Shown one piece after another: positions 46,094 to 58,397 of a DNA stretch of 64,000 nucleotides. The notes beneath the pieces were generated by a model. That model did no database searches and was not told the DNA's origin. It saw only the letters and a list, made by a program, of their open reading frames with translations. Source of the DNA: Benincasa hispida. Lineage: Eukaryota > Streptophyta > Magnoliopsida > Cucurbitales > Cucurbitaceae. Made by a program: the position numbers and the translations under genes. The DNA lies in contig NC_052353.1 of the NCBI RefSeq assembly GCF_009727055.1, positions 45,870,935-45,934,934 of the forward strand, in the 5' to 3' direction. Every line of letters starts with the position of its first letter. The stretch's first letter is position 1.

Positions 46094-46959
46094 CCAGTCC
46101 GGTTAAAGATGCTTGGGTTCGGTTTGGAGCGGTTTGAGTGGTTCAAAGACGGTTTTGATGTTGTTTGTAATAGTTAGGCTTCTATTTGCATTTTTATGTC
46201 AAAACTAAAATCATATTAGTCTATGTTTAATTATTTATGCATTTGATGTATGTTATAATTAAATAAATCTTGTATGTGTATATAATATGCCATTTAGATT
46301 TAAAATCCCACCATAGGAAGCATGTTACATGCATTGAAAGTATGTTATAATCTGTTATAATATATAGTATGCATGTTAGGGTTTCTAGTATTTAATGTAA
46401 GTGTTATATTAAATATTGAATGCCTTTATGTATGTTATGGATGTTTAGTATGTCTAAAGTTTTATAAGTTGTTATAAAATTGGGTTAAACATTTAAAATC
46501 CATAAACAATAGTTGCATGTTTACATAGGTTAACCACCTATTTTAATAGTTAAAAACTTGTAAAACCTGAGTTACAAACTCAATCGGTATATAATCCTGT
46601 CTAAGGCTGGGGGTATTTAAGTTGATGGTTTATGGAACATCTCCTACCTGGGGATTATGGCCGAATTATTGAGCGTTGGTGATGGTTTTATGAGCATACG
46701 TGAGCGATGTGAGGTAATAAAATAGTTTATCACCTAGACATCGTAGGTTAAAATCCAATTATAAGTGTTACTTGGATAAACCACATAGACTTAGGGTTGT
46801 TTTATTAGCCGAAAAGAACCTAAGTATAAATCTACCCAATAGAACACTTCAGTGGCAGCTTAATAACTTCTATATGATAGAGTTATTAGAAAACTTTAGT
46901 GGTAGATTAATAACATATACAATACATTATTTTTAGCTCTCACGTCCCTAAGAGTTCAC

Positions 46960-47382
46960 AATCCAGATTTAGGCGGTACTTCATGTCACCCTAGGAGTGA
47001 CCTCCATACGGAAAGTATTTTTTCGCTTCAATCTAGATTTTGGTGAATAAGAGAAAGTTGTTCAAACATAAATCAATTATTCGATATATAGATTTCAACT
47101 GCCACGTCTCCACATAGTTTACACCATGAGATTCATATGACGCTTCGTGTCACCCTGGGAGTGACCTCCATACGGAAAGTGTTTTGTATGAGTCAATAAC
47201 AAAGTAAACAGAGAAAGTAGTTCATAGTAAGTGGGTGAAGGATATGTGTCAATATATCATGCGGTCTCCTCCATTAGTTTGAACCGTGAGATTCCTACGT
47301 TGTGCCTGCTGGTTTGCTTTAGGCAGCCTTTGCTAGTCGTTTAACCGCGGCGATCCCCACGCAGGGTTATAAAGTAGGATTC
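46960..47382 (+). other. Stem-loop domains of the copia leader (inner element)
   Basis: Three domains in series are predicted. Domain 1 is closed by an imperfect stem around 46962/47043 and has inner hairpin GTCAC 46985-46989 / GTGAC 46997-47001. Domain 2 is closed by 47130-47137/47187-47194, with inner hairpin 47149-47153/47161-47165. Domain 3 is closed by TCCTAC near 47293 and GTAGGA near 47374. The order and spacing match the leader at 21139-21549. Confidence 0.6.
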
Positions 47383-47796
47383 GGAACAACCCAGGCTTCA
47401 GTAAAATGAATAGGGTCTTATAGTTCCATTTTGGATATTGTCTTCTATTTCAGAGGCATATTCATACCGTTCTATAAGATCTGAAAATGGTGAATCACAC
47501 TTACAAGAATTACTAAATGTTAGTAAAGATCTTAACCGAAAACGATAACTAAACGACTATAGGAATAAGAGTTATTCCGGAGACAATAGGAATAAGAGTT
47601 ATTCCAGAGATAGTTTTTGGTCAAAATTGGTTGCTTTAGTGAAGGAGTATCTGACTGCCCCTCGATAGCACATATTCTGACTCACTAAAGTATCGTTGCA
47701 AATAAATAATGGATACGGGTACATTATTACTTTTTGCTAAAATTGGATTTTGGATTTAGTTACAATTTTCTAATTAGAATTTGTTTGAATTTTATC

Positions 47797-50700
47797 AACA
47801 TGTCGAATTCTTCTAGAATACTCACTTCCGAATTAAATAACAATAAAATCAAATCAACAAACAAATTAGTAGCGGTTGATTACAGCAAAAGAGTTTTAAT
47901 AGAGGATTGTCCTTTATCTCTCAACTCATCTGAAATTTTGAATTATGTTTCGAACAACAAGTTAAATATAATTTACTTGTTATCGAAGCATGTTTAGTGG
48001 AAAACGATAAAATCTGGATAATTGATTCAGGTGTCGCTAATCATGTTCATACTATCTCACAGGAAACAAGTTCCTGGAGACAATTGACAGAAGGTGACAC
48101 AATCTTTAAGGTAAGGACCGGGGAGATTGTTTCAGTTAAAGCAATGGGAGATATGAAGTTATTTATAGGAGATACGTACATTGATTTGAAAAATGTATAT
48201 TATATTCCTTCTATGAAAAGGAATCTAATATTCATCTCTTGTTTGCTAGAACATAATTATAAAGTTTATTTCGAAAATGATGAAGTGTTTATCAATATAG
48301 AAAGTAAAGAGATTTGCTTTGCGAAATTAGAAAATAATTTGTATATGTTAAAACCAATTGAGATCAAAGCCGTTTTGAACATAGAGATGTTTAAAACTGT
48401 TGGGATTCATAAGAAAAGGAAGATTTCTCCAAATGCCTATCTTTGGCACTTGAGACTAGGTCACATAAATCTCAATAGGATTGAGAGATTGGTTAAGAAT
48501 GGTCATCTAAATAAGTTGGAAGACAGTTCATTACCACCATGTGAGTCGAGGGTAAAGTGACAAAAAGTTCTTTTTCTGGAAAAGGTCTTAGAGCCAAAGA
48601 ACCCCTAGAGTTGATTCACTCAAACCTTTCTGGGCCTCTAAATGTTAGAGCGAGATGAGGGTATGAATATTTCTTCAGTTTTATAGATGATTATTCGAGG
48701 TGTGGGCATGTTTACCTAATGCACCAAAAGTCTGAATCTTTTGAAAAGTTCAAAAAGTATAAGGCTGAGGTTGAAAACCAATTAGGTAAAAAGATTAAAA
48801 CACTTCGATCGGATCGAGGTGGTGAGTATATGGACATGAAATTCTAGAACATGGAATTCAGTCTCAACTCACAGCCCCTGACACACCTCAGCAAAACGGT
48901 GTGATAGAAAGGAGAAACAGAACCTTGTTGGACATGGTTCGTTCCATGATGAGTTACGCTCAGTTACCCAATTCTTTTTGGGGACACGCACTTGGAACTG
49001 CAGTGTATATTTTGAACATTGTTCCCTCAAAAAGTGTTTCTGAAATGCCTTATGAGCTCTAGAGAGGACGTAAAGGAAATTTACGTCACTTCTCAGGATT
49101 TGGAGTTGTCTAACACATGCGTTAGTGCAAAATCCTAAAAAACTGGAACACCGTTCAAAAGTATGCCTATTTGTAAGCTACACAAAAGAAACAAAAGGTG
49201 GTTTCTTTTATGATCCTCAAGAAGACAAAGTATTTGTACCGATAAATGCAACCTTCCTAGATGAAGACCATGTGAAGAATTATCAAACTCGTAGTAAGCT
49301 AGTAATAGATGAAATATCCAGAGAAACGACAAATGTATCAACAAGAGTTCTTGATAGAGCAGGTCCTTTGACAAGAGTAGATGATAGAACAGGTCCATCA
49401 ACAAGAGTTGTTGATGAAACTGGGACTTCACATCCTTCTTAAGAGTTGAGAATGCCTCGTTGTAGTGGGAGGGTNCAAGAGTTGTTGATGAAACTGGGAC
49501 TTCACATCCTTCTTAAGAGTTGAGAATGCCTCGTTGTAGTGGGAGGGTTGTGCAACAGCCTAACCGGTACATGGACTTGACTGAAACTCAAGTCATCATA
49601 TCAGATGATGGTTTAGAGGATTCATTATCTTTTAACCAAGCAATGAATGATGTAGATAAAGACCAATGGATTAAAGCCATGGATCTTGAAATGGAATTTA
49701 TGTATTTCAATTCTGTCTGGGATCTTGTAGATCAACCTGAAGGGGTAAAACCCATTGATTGCAAATAAATCTATAAGAGAAAACGAGACTAAGTTGGTAA
49801 GGTACAGACCTACAAAGCTAGACTTGTGGCAAAAGGATTTACCTAAAGAGAGGGGGTAGATTATGAAGAAACCTTATCTCCAGTTGCCATGATAAAGTCA
49901 ATTAGAATACTTTTGTCCATAGCCACATTTTATGATTATGAAATATGGCAAATAGATGTAAGACAAATTTTCTGAATGGCTATCTTGAAGAGAGTATCTA
50001 TATGTCTCAACCAGAAGGGTTTATACAACAAGATCAAGAGCAAAAAGTTTGCAAACTTAATCGATCCATTTATAGATTGAAACAAGCTTCTAGATCCTGG
50101 AATATGAGATTTGACACTACGATCAAATCTTATGGCTTTGAACAAAATGTTGACGAACCCTGTGTATACAAGAAAATCGTTAACAAAACTATCGCTTTTC
50201 TAGTGTTGTATGTTGATGATATTCTACTCATTGGGAATGGGGTAGAATATCTAGCTGACATTAAGAGATGGCTGGCTTCAAAATTCCAAATGAAAGATTT
50301 GGGAGAAACACAGTATGTTCTTGGGATCCAAATAGTTCGGAATCGTAAGAACAAAACATTAGCATTATCTCAAGCATCTTATATAGACGAGATGTTGTCT
50401 AGGTATAAAATGCAAAATTCCAAGAAAGGATTTTTACCTTTCAGACATGGAATTCACCTGTTTAAGGAATAAAGTCTTAAGACATCTTAAGAGGTTGAGG
50501 AGATGAATCGAATTCCATATGCATCAACAGTAGAGAGTTTAATGTATGCGATGTTGTGTACTCGTCCTGATATATGCTATGTCGTAGGAATAGTCAACAG
50601 ATTTCAGTCCAATCCTGAATATGATCATTGGACTGTTGTTAAGAACTTTCTTAAGTATCTTCGGAAAACGAGAGATTATATGCTTGTGTATGGTGCTAAG

Positions 50701-51158
50701 GATATGATCCTTACTGGATACACTGATTCTGACTTTCAGACCGATATTGATTCGAGGAAATAACCTTTGGGGTCAGTATTCACTCTGAATGGAGGAGAAA
50801 TTGTGTGGAGAAGCATCAAGCATAGTTGTATTGCTGACTCCACAATGAAAGCTAAATATGTAGCTACAAGTGAAATAACAAAAGAAGCAGTATGGCTCAG
50901 AAAGTTCCTGACAGATCTGGAAGTAGTTCCAAATATACACCTGCCTGTCACTCTCTATTGTGACAATATTGGAGCAGTTGCAAATTCAAAGAAATCACGA
51001 AGCCATAAAAGAGGAAAGCATATCGAGCGAAAGTACCATCTCATCAGGGAGATTGTACATAGAGGAGACGTAATCATCACCCAAATTGCTTCACAAGACA
51101 ACTTAGTTGATCCATTTATAAAAGCCCTCTCGGCTAAAGATTCGAGGGTCACCTAGTA
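47797..51158 (+). pseudogene. Gag-deleted copia polyprotein of the inner element
   Basis: A short degraded Gag N-terminus (about 47800-47995, with VLIEDCPLSLNSSE) is joined to protease; the middle of Gag and its zinc knuckle are missing. Protease keeps the active-site word IIDSGV (about 48015) and runs into gag-pre-integrase HLRLGHINLNRIERLV (to 48558). Integrase (48560-49120) has stops and carries Asn where the first catalytic Asp belongs (HSNLSGP instead of HSDLCGP); the words TLRSDRGGEY and ERRNRTLLDM remain. RT (49520-50472) is broken by stops and a short deletion at KTNFLNG, yet keeps YVDD (about 50209). RNase H (50503-51156) has TDSDFQ and YCDN, but its STMEAEY motif reads STMKAKY, losing the catalytic Glu. 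It cannot encode functional enzymes. Codon frames are more intact than in the neighbouring elements, which fits a more recent insertion. Confidence 0.9.
49402..49548. other. Assembly gap: N with 73-bp duplicated flanks
   Basis: A single N at 49475 separates two identical 73-bp copies (49402-49474 and 49476-49548). The related copies in the window carry this linker segment once. It is most simply an unresolved contig overlap, not a biological repeat. Confidence 0.95.
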
Positions 51159-51187
51159 GGAATAGGTCTACGAGTTTTGTATTACTA

Positions 51188-51325
51188 GGACAAGTGGGAG
51201 AATTTATGGGTATTGTAATGCCCTAGTTTATTGTATTTTTACATTTTATTCTCTCCATGTAAATTCAATATTGTATATATTTGTATATATTGATCCACTG
51301 GAGTTTTTAGTCCAATTGGGAGTAT
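51188..51325 (+). promoter_or_regulatory. Polypurine tracts before the 3' LTR
   Basis: GGACAAGTGGGAGAAT (51188-51203) and, directly before the LTR, CCAATTGGGAGTAT (51312-51325) are purine-rich tracts. The one adjoining the LTR is in the position used to prime plus-strand synthesis. Confidence 0.7.
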
Positions 51326-53205
51326 TGTTGGGTTTATATCCTAAAACTCGCAGTTTGTAAAATGATAAACATTTTCTATAATCAATAAACTTATTATTGA
51401 TTTTATAAATTGTATGAAAGTCTAAATCTAATAAACTAAGACCCATGACTATTATATGAGTACTTGAACTTTATGTGGAGACATAAGAGTGGATTAGATT
51501 CGAGTAAATAGTCAAAATGATCTATAGTACATGAATAAGGTTGGGTACCTTATTCTGGTGACACATTGGATGCGGCTTACTCTGTAGTTATTACAAAGAG
51601 TTGTAAAGTGCTACATACGATGTGATCCTAATTCGTACATGTTATGACATGAGGAGTGGGGGCGTCCTATGCAATGAGTTTGCATAAGATTAGACCAAGA
51701 AATATGTCACTCTTACTTTATAACGCTGTTTACTGTATAAGACTGACTATTTCATCTAGATGACCTAGGTAACTCGATCTTAATCTTGAGCTAACTATGA
51801 ACTCCTGTTTATGTGGGATTATCCTTAGATTTGCATAGGTGAGGGTTGGCTCAATAGCGCAGGCTCAATAAGCCTCCCATTTCAGGGGTAAGACCTAATA
51901 GATAGCTGGGGACATAGGGTGCAAGACGAAGTTCGTGCCTACCCGATTTAGGGATAGGAGAAAAGTTGTTCTCTCAAGTACTGAATCCAGGTCTTGAAAA
52001 GGGGCCCCACCCTCTCACTGGGCTGAGAGAGTTTGGTTTAGTGATTCGATCACAAACCAGTTGTTCGTAGAGGGTCAGTGGGAACTTGAGGAATAAGACA
52101 TAATCTCGGAGGTAAAACAAATATTTGACCCAACCATTATTACGAACAACCTGTGAAGGGTTGAGTTGTTGATTATGGTTAAATCATGTGGACATAATAT
52201 ATCTACATTGAGGGGAGTGCAACTATGGGCTTTAGTGGAGTGACCCATTAGTTAACGAATGGGGGTTAATTTGGTCTAATGAGTTTAGCCAATTAATCTC
52301 GGATCGTTGGAACCCATGATCTGTAGGTCCGCGAGGTCCCCTTACTAGCTCGTAATTGGACTAGCTCTAGAATAGCATGATAAGNTAGCTCTAGAATAGC
52401 ATGATAAGTTAATTTGAAACGTTCAAATTAGAATTAAGGGAATTAGTAATTATATGAGATATAATTACGTGTTTAATTTGAGAATTAAAGGGAATAAGAG
52501 AATTTATATTTAAATATGATTTAAATATATAAAGATGGATGTGTGTAAAAATTAATTGAATATTTGATATTAAATTAATTAAGTTTTATTTAAACATTAA
52601 TTTTATAAAATTAAAATTTTCAGTTTTAAAATCAAAATGGATTTTAAAAAATCAAGTTTTGATTTTGAGATAAAATTGAAAAATTTAAAAAATATATATA
52701 CAAATGGAAAAACAAGTTTTTCCATTATTCATCTTCTTCATGCTCACACATTTTCCATTTCCTCTTCTTCGTTAACTCCAAGCATGAGCTACAACTCATG
52801 CAGCTCTCTTCCTTGCATGATGATCTGCAATATATTGAAGAGATTGGAGTGAGTTTGAGGCATGCAATCAAGAGAGAATTTTAGAGAAAATTCGTGCTGA
52901 AGAATGTGTTCTTCAACAAGATTGCTGTTGTGAGCAATTCTCCACAATCCCTTGATTCAAGCTTCTTTTGAGTCCCACAACTCAATCTAGAGTACCAAGA
53001 GAATAGTGGAGAAAATCTTGAGGTGGTCTGCAACAAGATTCGGAGAAGATTGCAGTTGGAGAACGAGCTTTGAAGAAGTTTTACAAAGGTATATCATGAA
53101 ACTCACTTGTTTTTGCAAAAGCATGCTTTATATTTTGCCAAAATTAATGAATTAGAGTGCTTAAATGATTCTTGTTGCTTCCGCTGTTGTAGATACATTC
53201 CTACA
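51326..53205 (+). repeat. 3' LTR of the inner copia element (LTR-B)
   Basis: An LTR of about 1.88 kb starts TGTTGGGTTTATATCC and ends ATACATTCCTACA, pairing with 40991-42850. It contains an assembly gap with a 23-bp duplicated flank (52362-52408), which accounts for most of the length difference between the two LTRs. Confidence 0.93.
52362..52408. other. Assembly gap: N with 23-bp duplicated flanks
   Basis: The N at 52385 lies between two identical copies of a 23-bp sequence (52362-52384 and 52386-52408) that occurs once in the partner 5' LTR (near 42033). Confidence 0.95.
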
Positions 53206-54070
53206 GGGCGGTCCTTTGATCTGTATGAGTGAGAGTAGCCAGATTCACGGACTCAATATGCCTACCATGTTAGGGATTCATCCGAGTAGGGATCTGGGAA
53301 CACAACTATACAAGATGAAATTAACTCATTCTTGTGATTCGAGTAAGTAGATAAATTGCTCCATTAAGAACTAATTCCAGATCTTGAACAATGAGATGCC
53401 TCACCCTTTCACTAGCCAAAGAGAGGTATAGTTTATAGTTAGACTATAACTAATTGTCCATTAAAGGGATTAGTGGTACTTAAGAAGTTAGATGTAATTA
53501 CAGAGGTAAAATGGTAATTTTAACCCAACTGTAGTTATGAACAATTTGTGAAGCGTCAACTTACTATTGATTGGTTATATCTAATGGACACATAAATATA
53601 TTTATAGTGCGAAAAGTGCAGCTATATAGGTCTTTAGTGGAATTACCAACAATTAATGAATGTTGATTAATTTAATTAAAGAGTTTAATTAATTAATCTC
53701 GTATCATTGGAGCTTTTAATCTGTAGGTCCATAAGGTCTCCTTGCTAGCTCAATAAAGGTTAAATGAGAATTAATTAATTTTTGATTAATTTGAATTGTT
53801 CAAATTAATTAAAGGGATTTAATTGTATGAGATGCAATTAATATAAAATACATGGATAGATTATAATATAAAGTTTAATGAGGGAGATAAACATTTGAAT
53901 ATAATTCAAATATTAATTATATGAATGAGATTCATATAAAAATGTTAGATTAAAATTAATATAAATATGATTCATATTAAAACTATAGGTTATATGAGTT
54001 TATATTATACATGATATAATATAAACTATAGGTTATCAATCGCTACCGCATCAAGAATTTAACTCCTTCA

Positions 54071-54085
54071 ATTAGTATCAGAGCC
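54071..54085 (+). promoter_or_regulatory. Primer-binding site of the outer copia element
   Basis: ATTAGTATCAGAGCC follows the LTR end at 54070. It matches the plant copia primer site ATTGGTATCAGAGC with one substitution (G to A). Confidence 0.85.
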
Positions 54086-54609
54086 AAATTGTGTCTCTGA
54101 ATTTTTCTTGGAAATTTAAATTAGAAAAATGATGGGTTTTGCATTGCATTGTGATTGTGGTTTGCAAATTGAATGTTTTAAAAAATTTGGCACTTAGATT
54201 TACTGCTTTAAATCATTTAAAGTTGTAAGGGCCTGTTGTTTTAGGCATTAAATTCTTACTATCGAGTCTGTAAGTCTGTGTCGTTCGTGGTGAAGAGTTT
54301 GCCATGAAGGAGACTTGGATTCGAAGTTTTTTGGACCAAGAACGGGTTGGTTTTGAAGCAGAATTTGCATTCTGTGCTAGAGCATAATGGCAGAGCGTTG
54401 TCCTTTACGCTATAACACATAAAGGCCAACGTTGCAACTCTTCAGCCGAGCATTGCTACGCTGGAATTTCTTCAGACTAGCATCGCAACGCTCCAACCAA
54501 ACGTAATAACACTAAAACAATTTACAAAACAGCATTGCTATACTTTTGCCATGCATTGCAACGCTTCGAGATATTCACATGTGCACGCCAACAGTTTGGA
54601 TGTTGTGCA

Positions 54610-56676
54610 TGAAGGAAATCTAATCATAGATGTCCAGTGAGCAGAAGCGGATCGTTCCAAATTCCATTGAGAATGAACACAAACAATTACAATCTACACA
54701 AACATATTATGCATAAACAGTAAATTACAAGCATGCTTCTGAAAAGAATGAACAGGGGATAGAGTATGCATACCTTTGAAGAACCTTTCTTTAAGTATTC
54801 CTCAATCAATCTCCAACACGTCCAAAGAAGCACTCGATCGCAACGAACAGAACAGCTACAACATGAACTGATGAAACCTCGATCACTATCGAGTCCAAAT
54901 TGATCCTCGAACCTCGAGCAGAACTAGAACACCACCACAAGTGTTACCTTGGTATTCTCGGTATGAGAATCCAGAAGTCGTAGGCTTTGTGTGACTTTGG
55001 CTAGAGGAATGAAGAAGGTAGACGATCGAGTAAGTGGGAGAAGAATGAAGTCTATCGTATAGAAGAAATACTCGATCGTCTAGTAAACGGAAGCCTATCG
55101 TATAGACTTTACTACTCGATCGTGTCGTAACGAGTCACTATCGGATAGTAAACTTGGAATTCCTAATCGTTTAGGCTATGAGACACTATCATTTAATAAA
55201 GCACTTTTATATAATAGTTTCCATTTCGTGAAACGATACAATAAAATGAATCAACCACCGATTTTGGAAAACGATTTTCCTTTTATCTCATAGTTACCAT
55301 AACCTGCAATAACCTCCCACTCAATCGGTTATTAAAGAAAAGAATTATTTATCATATAATTAATATATTATAAATAAATATGATAACCAACTTATCATAT
55401 TATATTTATAACCTATAGTTTTAATATTTCATCATATGAAACATATAAACCATAGTGTTTTTTCTATGTTATGATATTTAATATAAATCATATTTATATT
55501 AATTCCTCCAATAATGTATCTAATACATCATATCAATTATATCATATATAATTGAATTAATTGAATTATATCATATATAATTAAACTTTCTCTTGTTAAT
55601 TTGAACACTTCAAACTAACCCAAAATTTGATTCTCAACTTGAACCCAATGAGCTACCAAGGGGACCTTATGAACCTGTAACTTGAAGCTCTAACGGTACA
55701 TGAATAACTGACTAAACTCTTTAATCACGAGATTCACCATCCATTAACTGTTGGTCACTCCACTAAAGACTGACAATTACACTCTTCGCACTACAGATAT
55801 ATTTCTGTGTCCATTGGATATAACCAGTCAACAATGCAATGACCCTTCACAAATCGCTCGTAAGTACAGCTGGGCCAATTTATCGTTTTGCCCCTATAGT
55901 TACATCTAATTCCTTAAGTTCCACTGATTCCTCTAATGAATAATAAGTCATAGTCCTACTATGACTGAGTCCTCTCTTCCAAAGAGAGGGTGTGGCCACT
56001 ATGTTCAAGACTCAGAATCAGCCTTTAAGGGAGCAATTTATCTACTTACCCCTGCTTCGGGGAAGGAGTGAATTTCATCTTGTGTAGCTGACTTTCCAGC
56101 TCCCCAATCAGACGAATTCCTAAAATGGTAGGCTTGTTGAGTTGGCAATCTAGTCACTCTCACCCATACAAATCAAAGAACCACCCTCATGAGCAGGAGT
56201 TCCCAACTCACTTAGGATTAAGGTCATGTCACCTATGGCCATCATAGTGAGAATTAAGTCTCAATTATCAACGGCGTTATATAAAGAAACTAATCATCTC
56301 ATGGTCCGGTCTTATACAAACTCTTTGTATAGGATACCCCCGCTTGTATTTCTCCACATGAATGGTCAGGATCAGACCATTTGTAGCACTTTATAACACT
56401 TGTAGCATCTACAAAGCGGGTTGTATCTGTAGTGTCATCAGGATAAGGTATCCCTCCCCTATCTTTATACTACAGACCATTTAGGTTATTACATAAGTCA
56501 TGATCCACTTATATGTCTCACATACATACTTAAGTTACATAAAATAACCACGGATCTTAGTTTATTAGATTGAGTAAATGCTTATAAAATAACACTTATT
56601 TTATTAATAACAATATGTTTACAAAGTGTTTACAATCTACGAGACTACCAAGAGAATTAGAACACCAATCCCAACA
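54610..56676 (-). mobile_element. Solo LTR nested in the outer leader
   Basis: Read on the plus strand it starts TGAAGGAAATCTAATC and ends ACCAATCCCAACA. Flanks are GTGCA (54605-54609) and GTGCG (56677-56681), a 4/5 match explained by one CG-to-CA change. It is the closest relative of the solo LTR at 43953-46093. Its CGATCG array (about 55020-55190) is short. Confidence 0.87.
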
Positions 56677-57774
56677 GTGCGTTCAAGGCAGTTTCGAAGC
56701 TTGGAGCTATTTCTTTTACTTGTAATTTTTTTTTTAGTTTTCTTTATTTTTAATATATCAATTTAGTTAAATCTTAAGAGTGCCACTTTTTTGTCTAATT
56801 TTGCTATTTAATTAATTTTATATATGATATATGACTAATTTTTATATATTGCATAATGTATGCCATATAGCTTAAAATCTCACTATAGGATAAACATTTT
56901 ATTATGTATCATATTTAATATAATCGTTATATTATATAGTTTCATGATATAATAAGCATGCTCATGCATCATATTGAGTATAAATGTTATATTATATGAT
57001 TGTATATATATCTAACATGTCCATGCATCGTACTATAGTATAAAAGTTATATTATTTGGTTTGCATGATGGATATGTTATATTTGCATAGTTTATAATAT
57101 AAATATTATATTATATAATGAAAATAGAATAGTATTGAGCATGACATTCATTAGTAAATTAAGTGTTATATTTGACTAATGTCATTAGATGCATGATTAT
57201 AGGTCTTAATTATTTTAATAATTCATAAGTGTTATAAGTTTGATGATTAGAATTAAGATCTATAATCAAAAGTTACAAGCAAATATAGGTTTAAATTAAT
57301 TTTAAATGGTTTAAAATTGATTTCACCCAGACCTATGTTAAAGTATTTCTAATATGATTAGAAATAGGTTGATCTTTTATTTTATTTCTAATAGGATTAC
57401 ATTAGAAATAATAAAAGATTAAATTTATAAAATAATTATCTATAAGGGACTTTTGTCTAAGGCTGGGATATTTAAGTTGATAGAAACAGAACACCCTTAC
57501 CTGGGAACTGACTTGGAAGGTGAATTAGACAAGTATTTTATAAGTATGCAATAAATGATTTAGTTTATGAAAGTGTTTAACAAACAAAATCATATATTAT
57601 TAAACTATCCAATACAATAACTATATTGGGCCAATTTAACAATACCCTTAGATAAATTATTGGTCGGATATATCTAAGTAAAGAATCATAAGTTTAAAAC
57701 ACTTAGTGAGGGAAAAATGATGTATATGATAAGTCAATTTCCTTTCACATTCTTCCTAAAAGTTCACACCATGA

Positions 57775-57997
57775 GATCTATGCTCAGCCTCGTGGCACTG
57801 TTTGCTTGTGTCTTCCTAAGGAAGGGTTTGCATAGATCAATATCTAGGTGAATGGAGAAAGTGTTTATAGTAAGTGAGAGAGGGACGTGTGTCAACACAT
57901 CCCACGATCTCCTTCATTAGTTTGCAGTAAGGTTTCATGCTTAGCTTCGTAGCACCATTTGCTTATGTCCTCTCTTAAGGAAGGTATTTGCATGAAA
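57775..57997 (+). other. Stem-loop domains of the copia leader (outer element)
   Basis: Domain A is closed by the perfect 9-bp stem GATCTATGC (57775-57783) / GCATAGATC (57830-57838). Domain B is closed by the perfect 8-bp stem TTTCATGC (57933-57940) / GCATGAAA (57990-57997). Each encloses a (C/T)TCGT(G/A)GCAC box and an AAGGAAGG box. The stem sequences differ from those in the other leaders but still pair. Confidence 0.65.
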
Positions 57998-58397
57998 TTT
58001 TTACTCAAATTTGAGTAATGGATAGGATTGCTTTAGTTTTTGCCCCAATTGGTTTTTCCTACTGTTGGCTCATTGGGGCGAAACTCTAGAGTACAAAATG
58101 AAGGGTTACATTTACAAAAAATTGTTAAGCAAGTTAATGATTTATTGATCGAACAATAATTACTAATCATTATAGGAATAAAAGTTATTCTAGTGTAATG
58201 ATTGGTCAAGAATGTCTTAATTTAGTGAAAGGGTGACTGTCCACCCTATGGTGGCTTTTATCCTAACTCACGGAAGTATCATTATAAAATAGATGTCATA
58301 TAGTGTACATTAGAATTTTGCTAAGTTTGATTGGTTTTTTATGGGTAATGCATATAACTAATATAAATAATTTTCATGGTTTCAACAAACTTAAAAT

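Larger units (their letters stand above)
42866..47796 (+). mobile_element. Untranslated leader of the inner copia element
   Basis: About 2.8 kb of noncoding leader (excluding the nested solo LTR at 43953-46093) separates the primer site from gag. It contains a CGATCG array (43186-43830), a sequencing-adapter artefact (43726-43763), the conserved block near 46285 (ATGCCATTTAGATTT), and stem-loop domains (about 46960-47382) matching those at 21139-21549. The long leader is typical of this lineage here; all three leaders share the same order of blocks. Confidence 0.8.
40553..54070 (+). mobile_element. 5' LTR of the outer copia element, split by a nested element
   Basis: The LTR starts TGTTGGGTTGATGCCCG at 40553, breaks at 40990 inside the word GGGC(A/G)GTCCTTTGAT, and resumes at 53211 to end AACTCCTTCA at 54070, for about 1.3 kb of LTR in all. 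The complete copia element 40991-53205 occupies the gap with flanking GGGCA (40986-40990) and GGGCG (53206-53210). LTR-A copies elsewhere (for example near 2300) read GAGGGCGGTCCTTTGAT, so the pre-insertion target is confirmed. Confidence 0.87.
54086..58397 (+). mobile_element. Untranslated leader of the outer copia element
   Basis: Noncoding leader, interrupted by the solo LTR at 54610-56676. Before the insert it has repeats of GCATTGCAACGCT-type words (about 54370-54560) in the place where the inner element has its CGATCG array. After it come the conserved TATGCCATATAG block (56866) and two stem-loop domains (57775-57838 and 57933-57997). It ends at the gag ATG (58398 or near). Confidence 0.75.
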
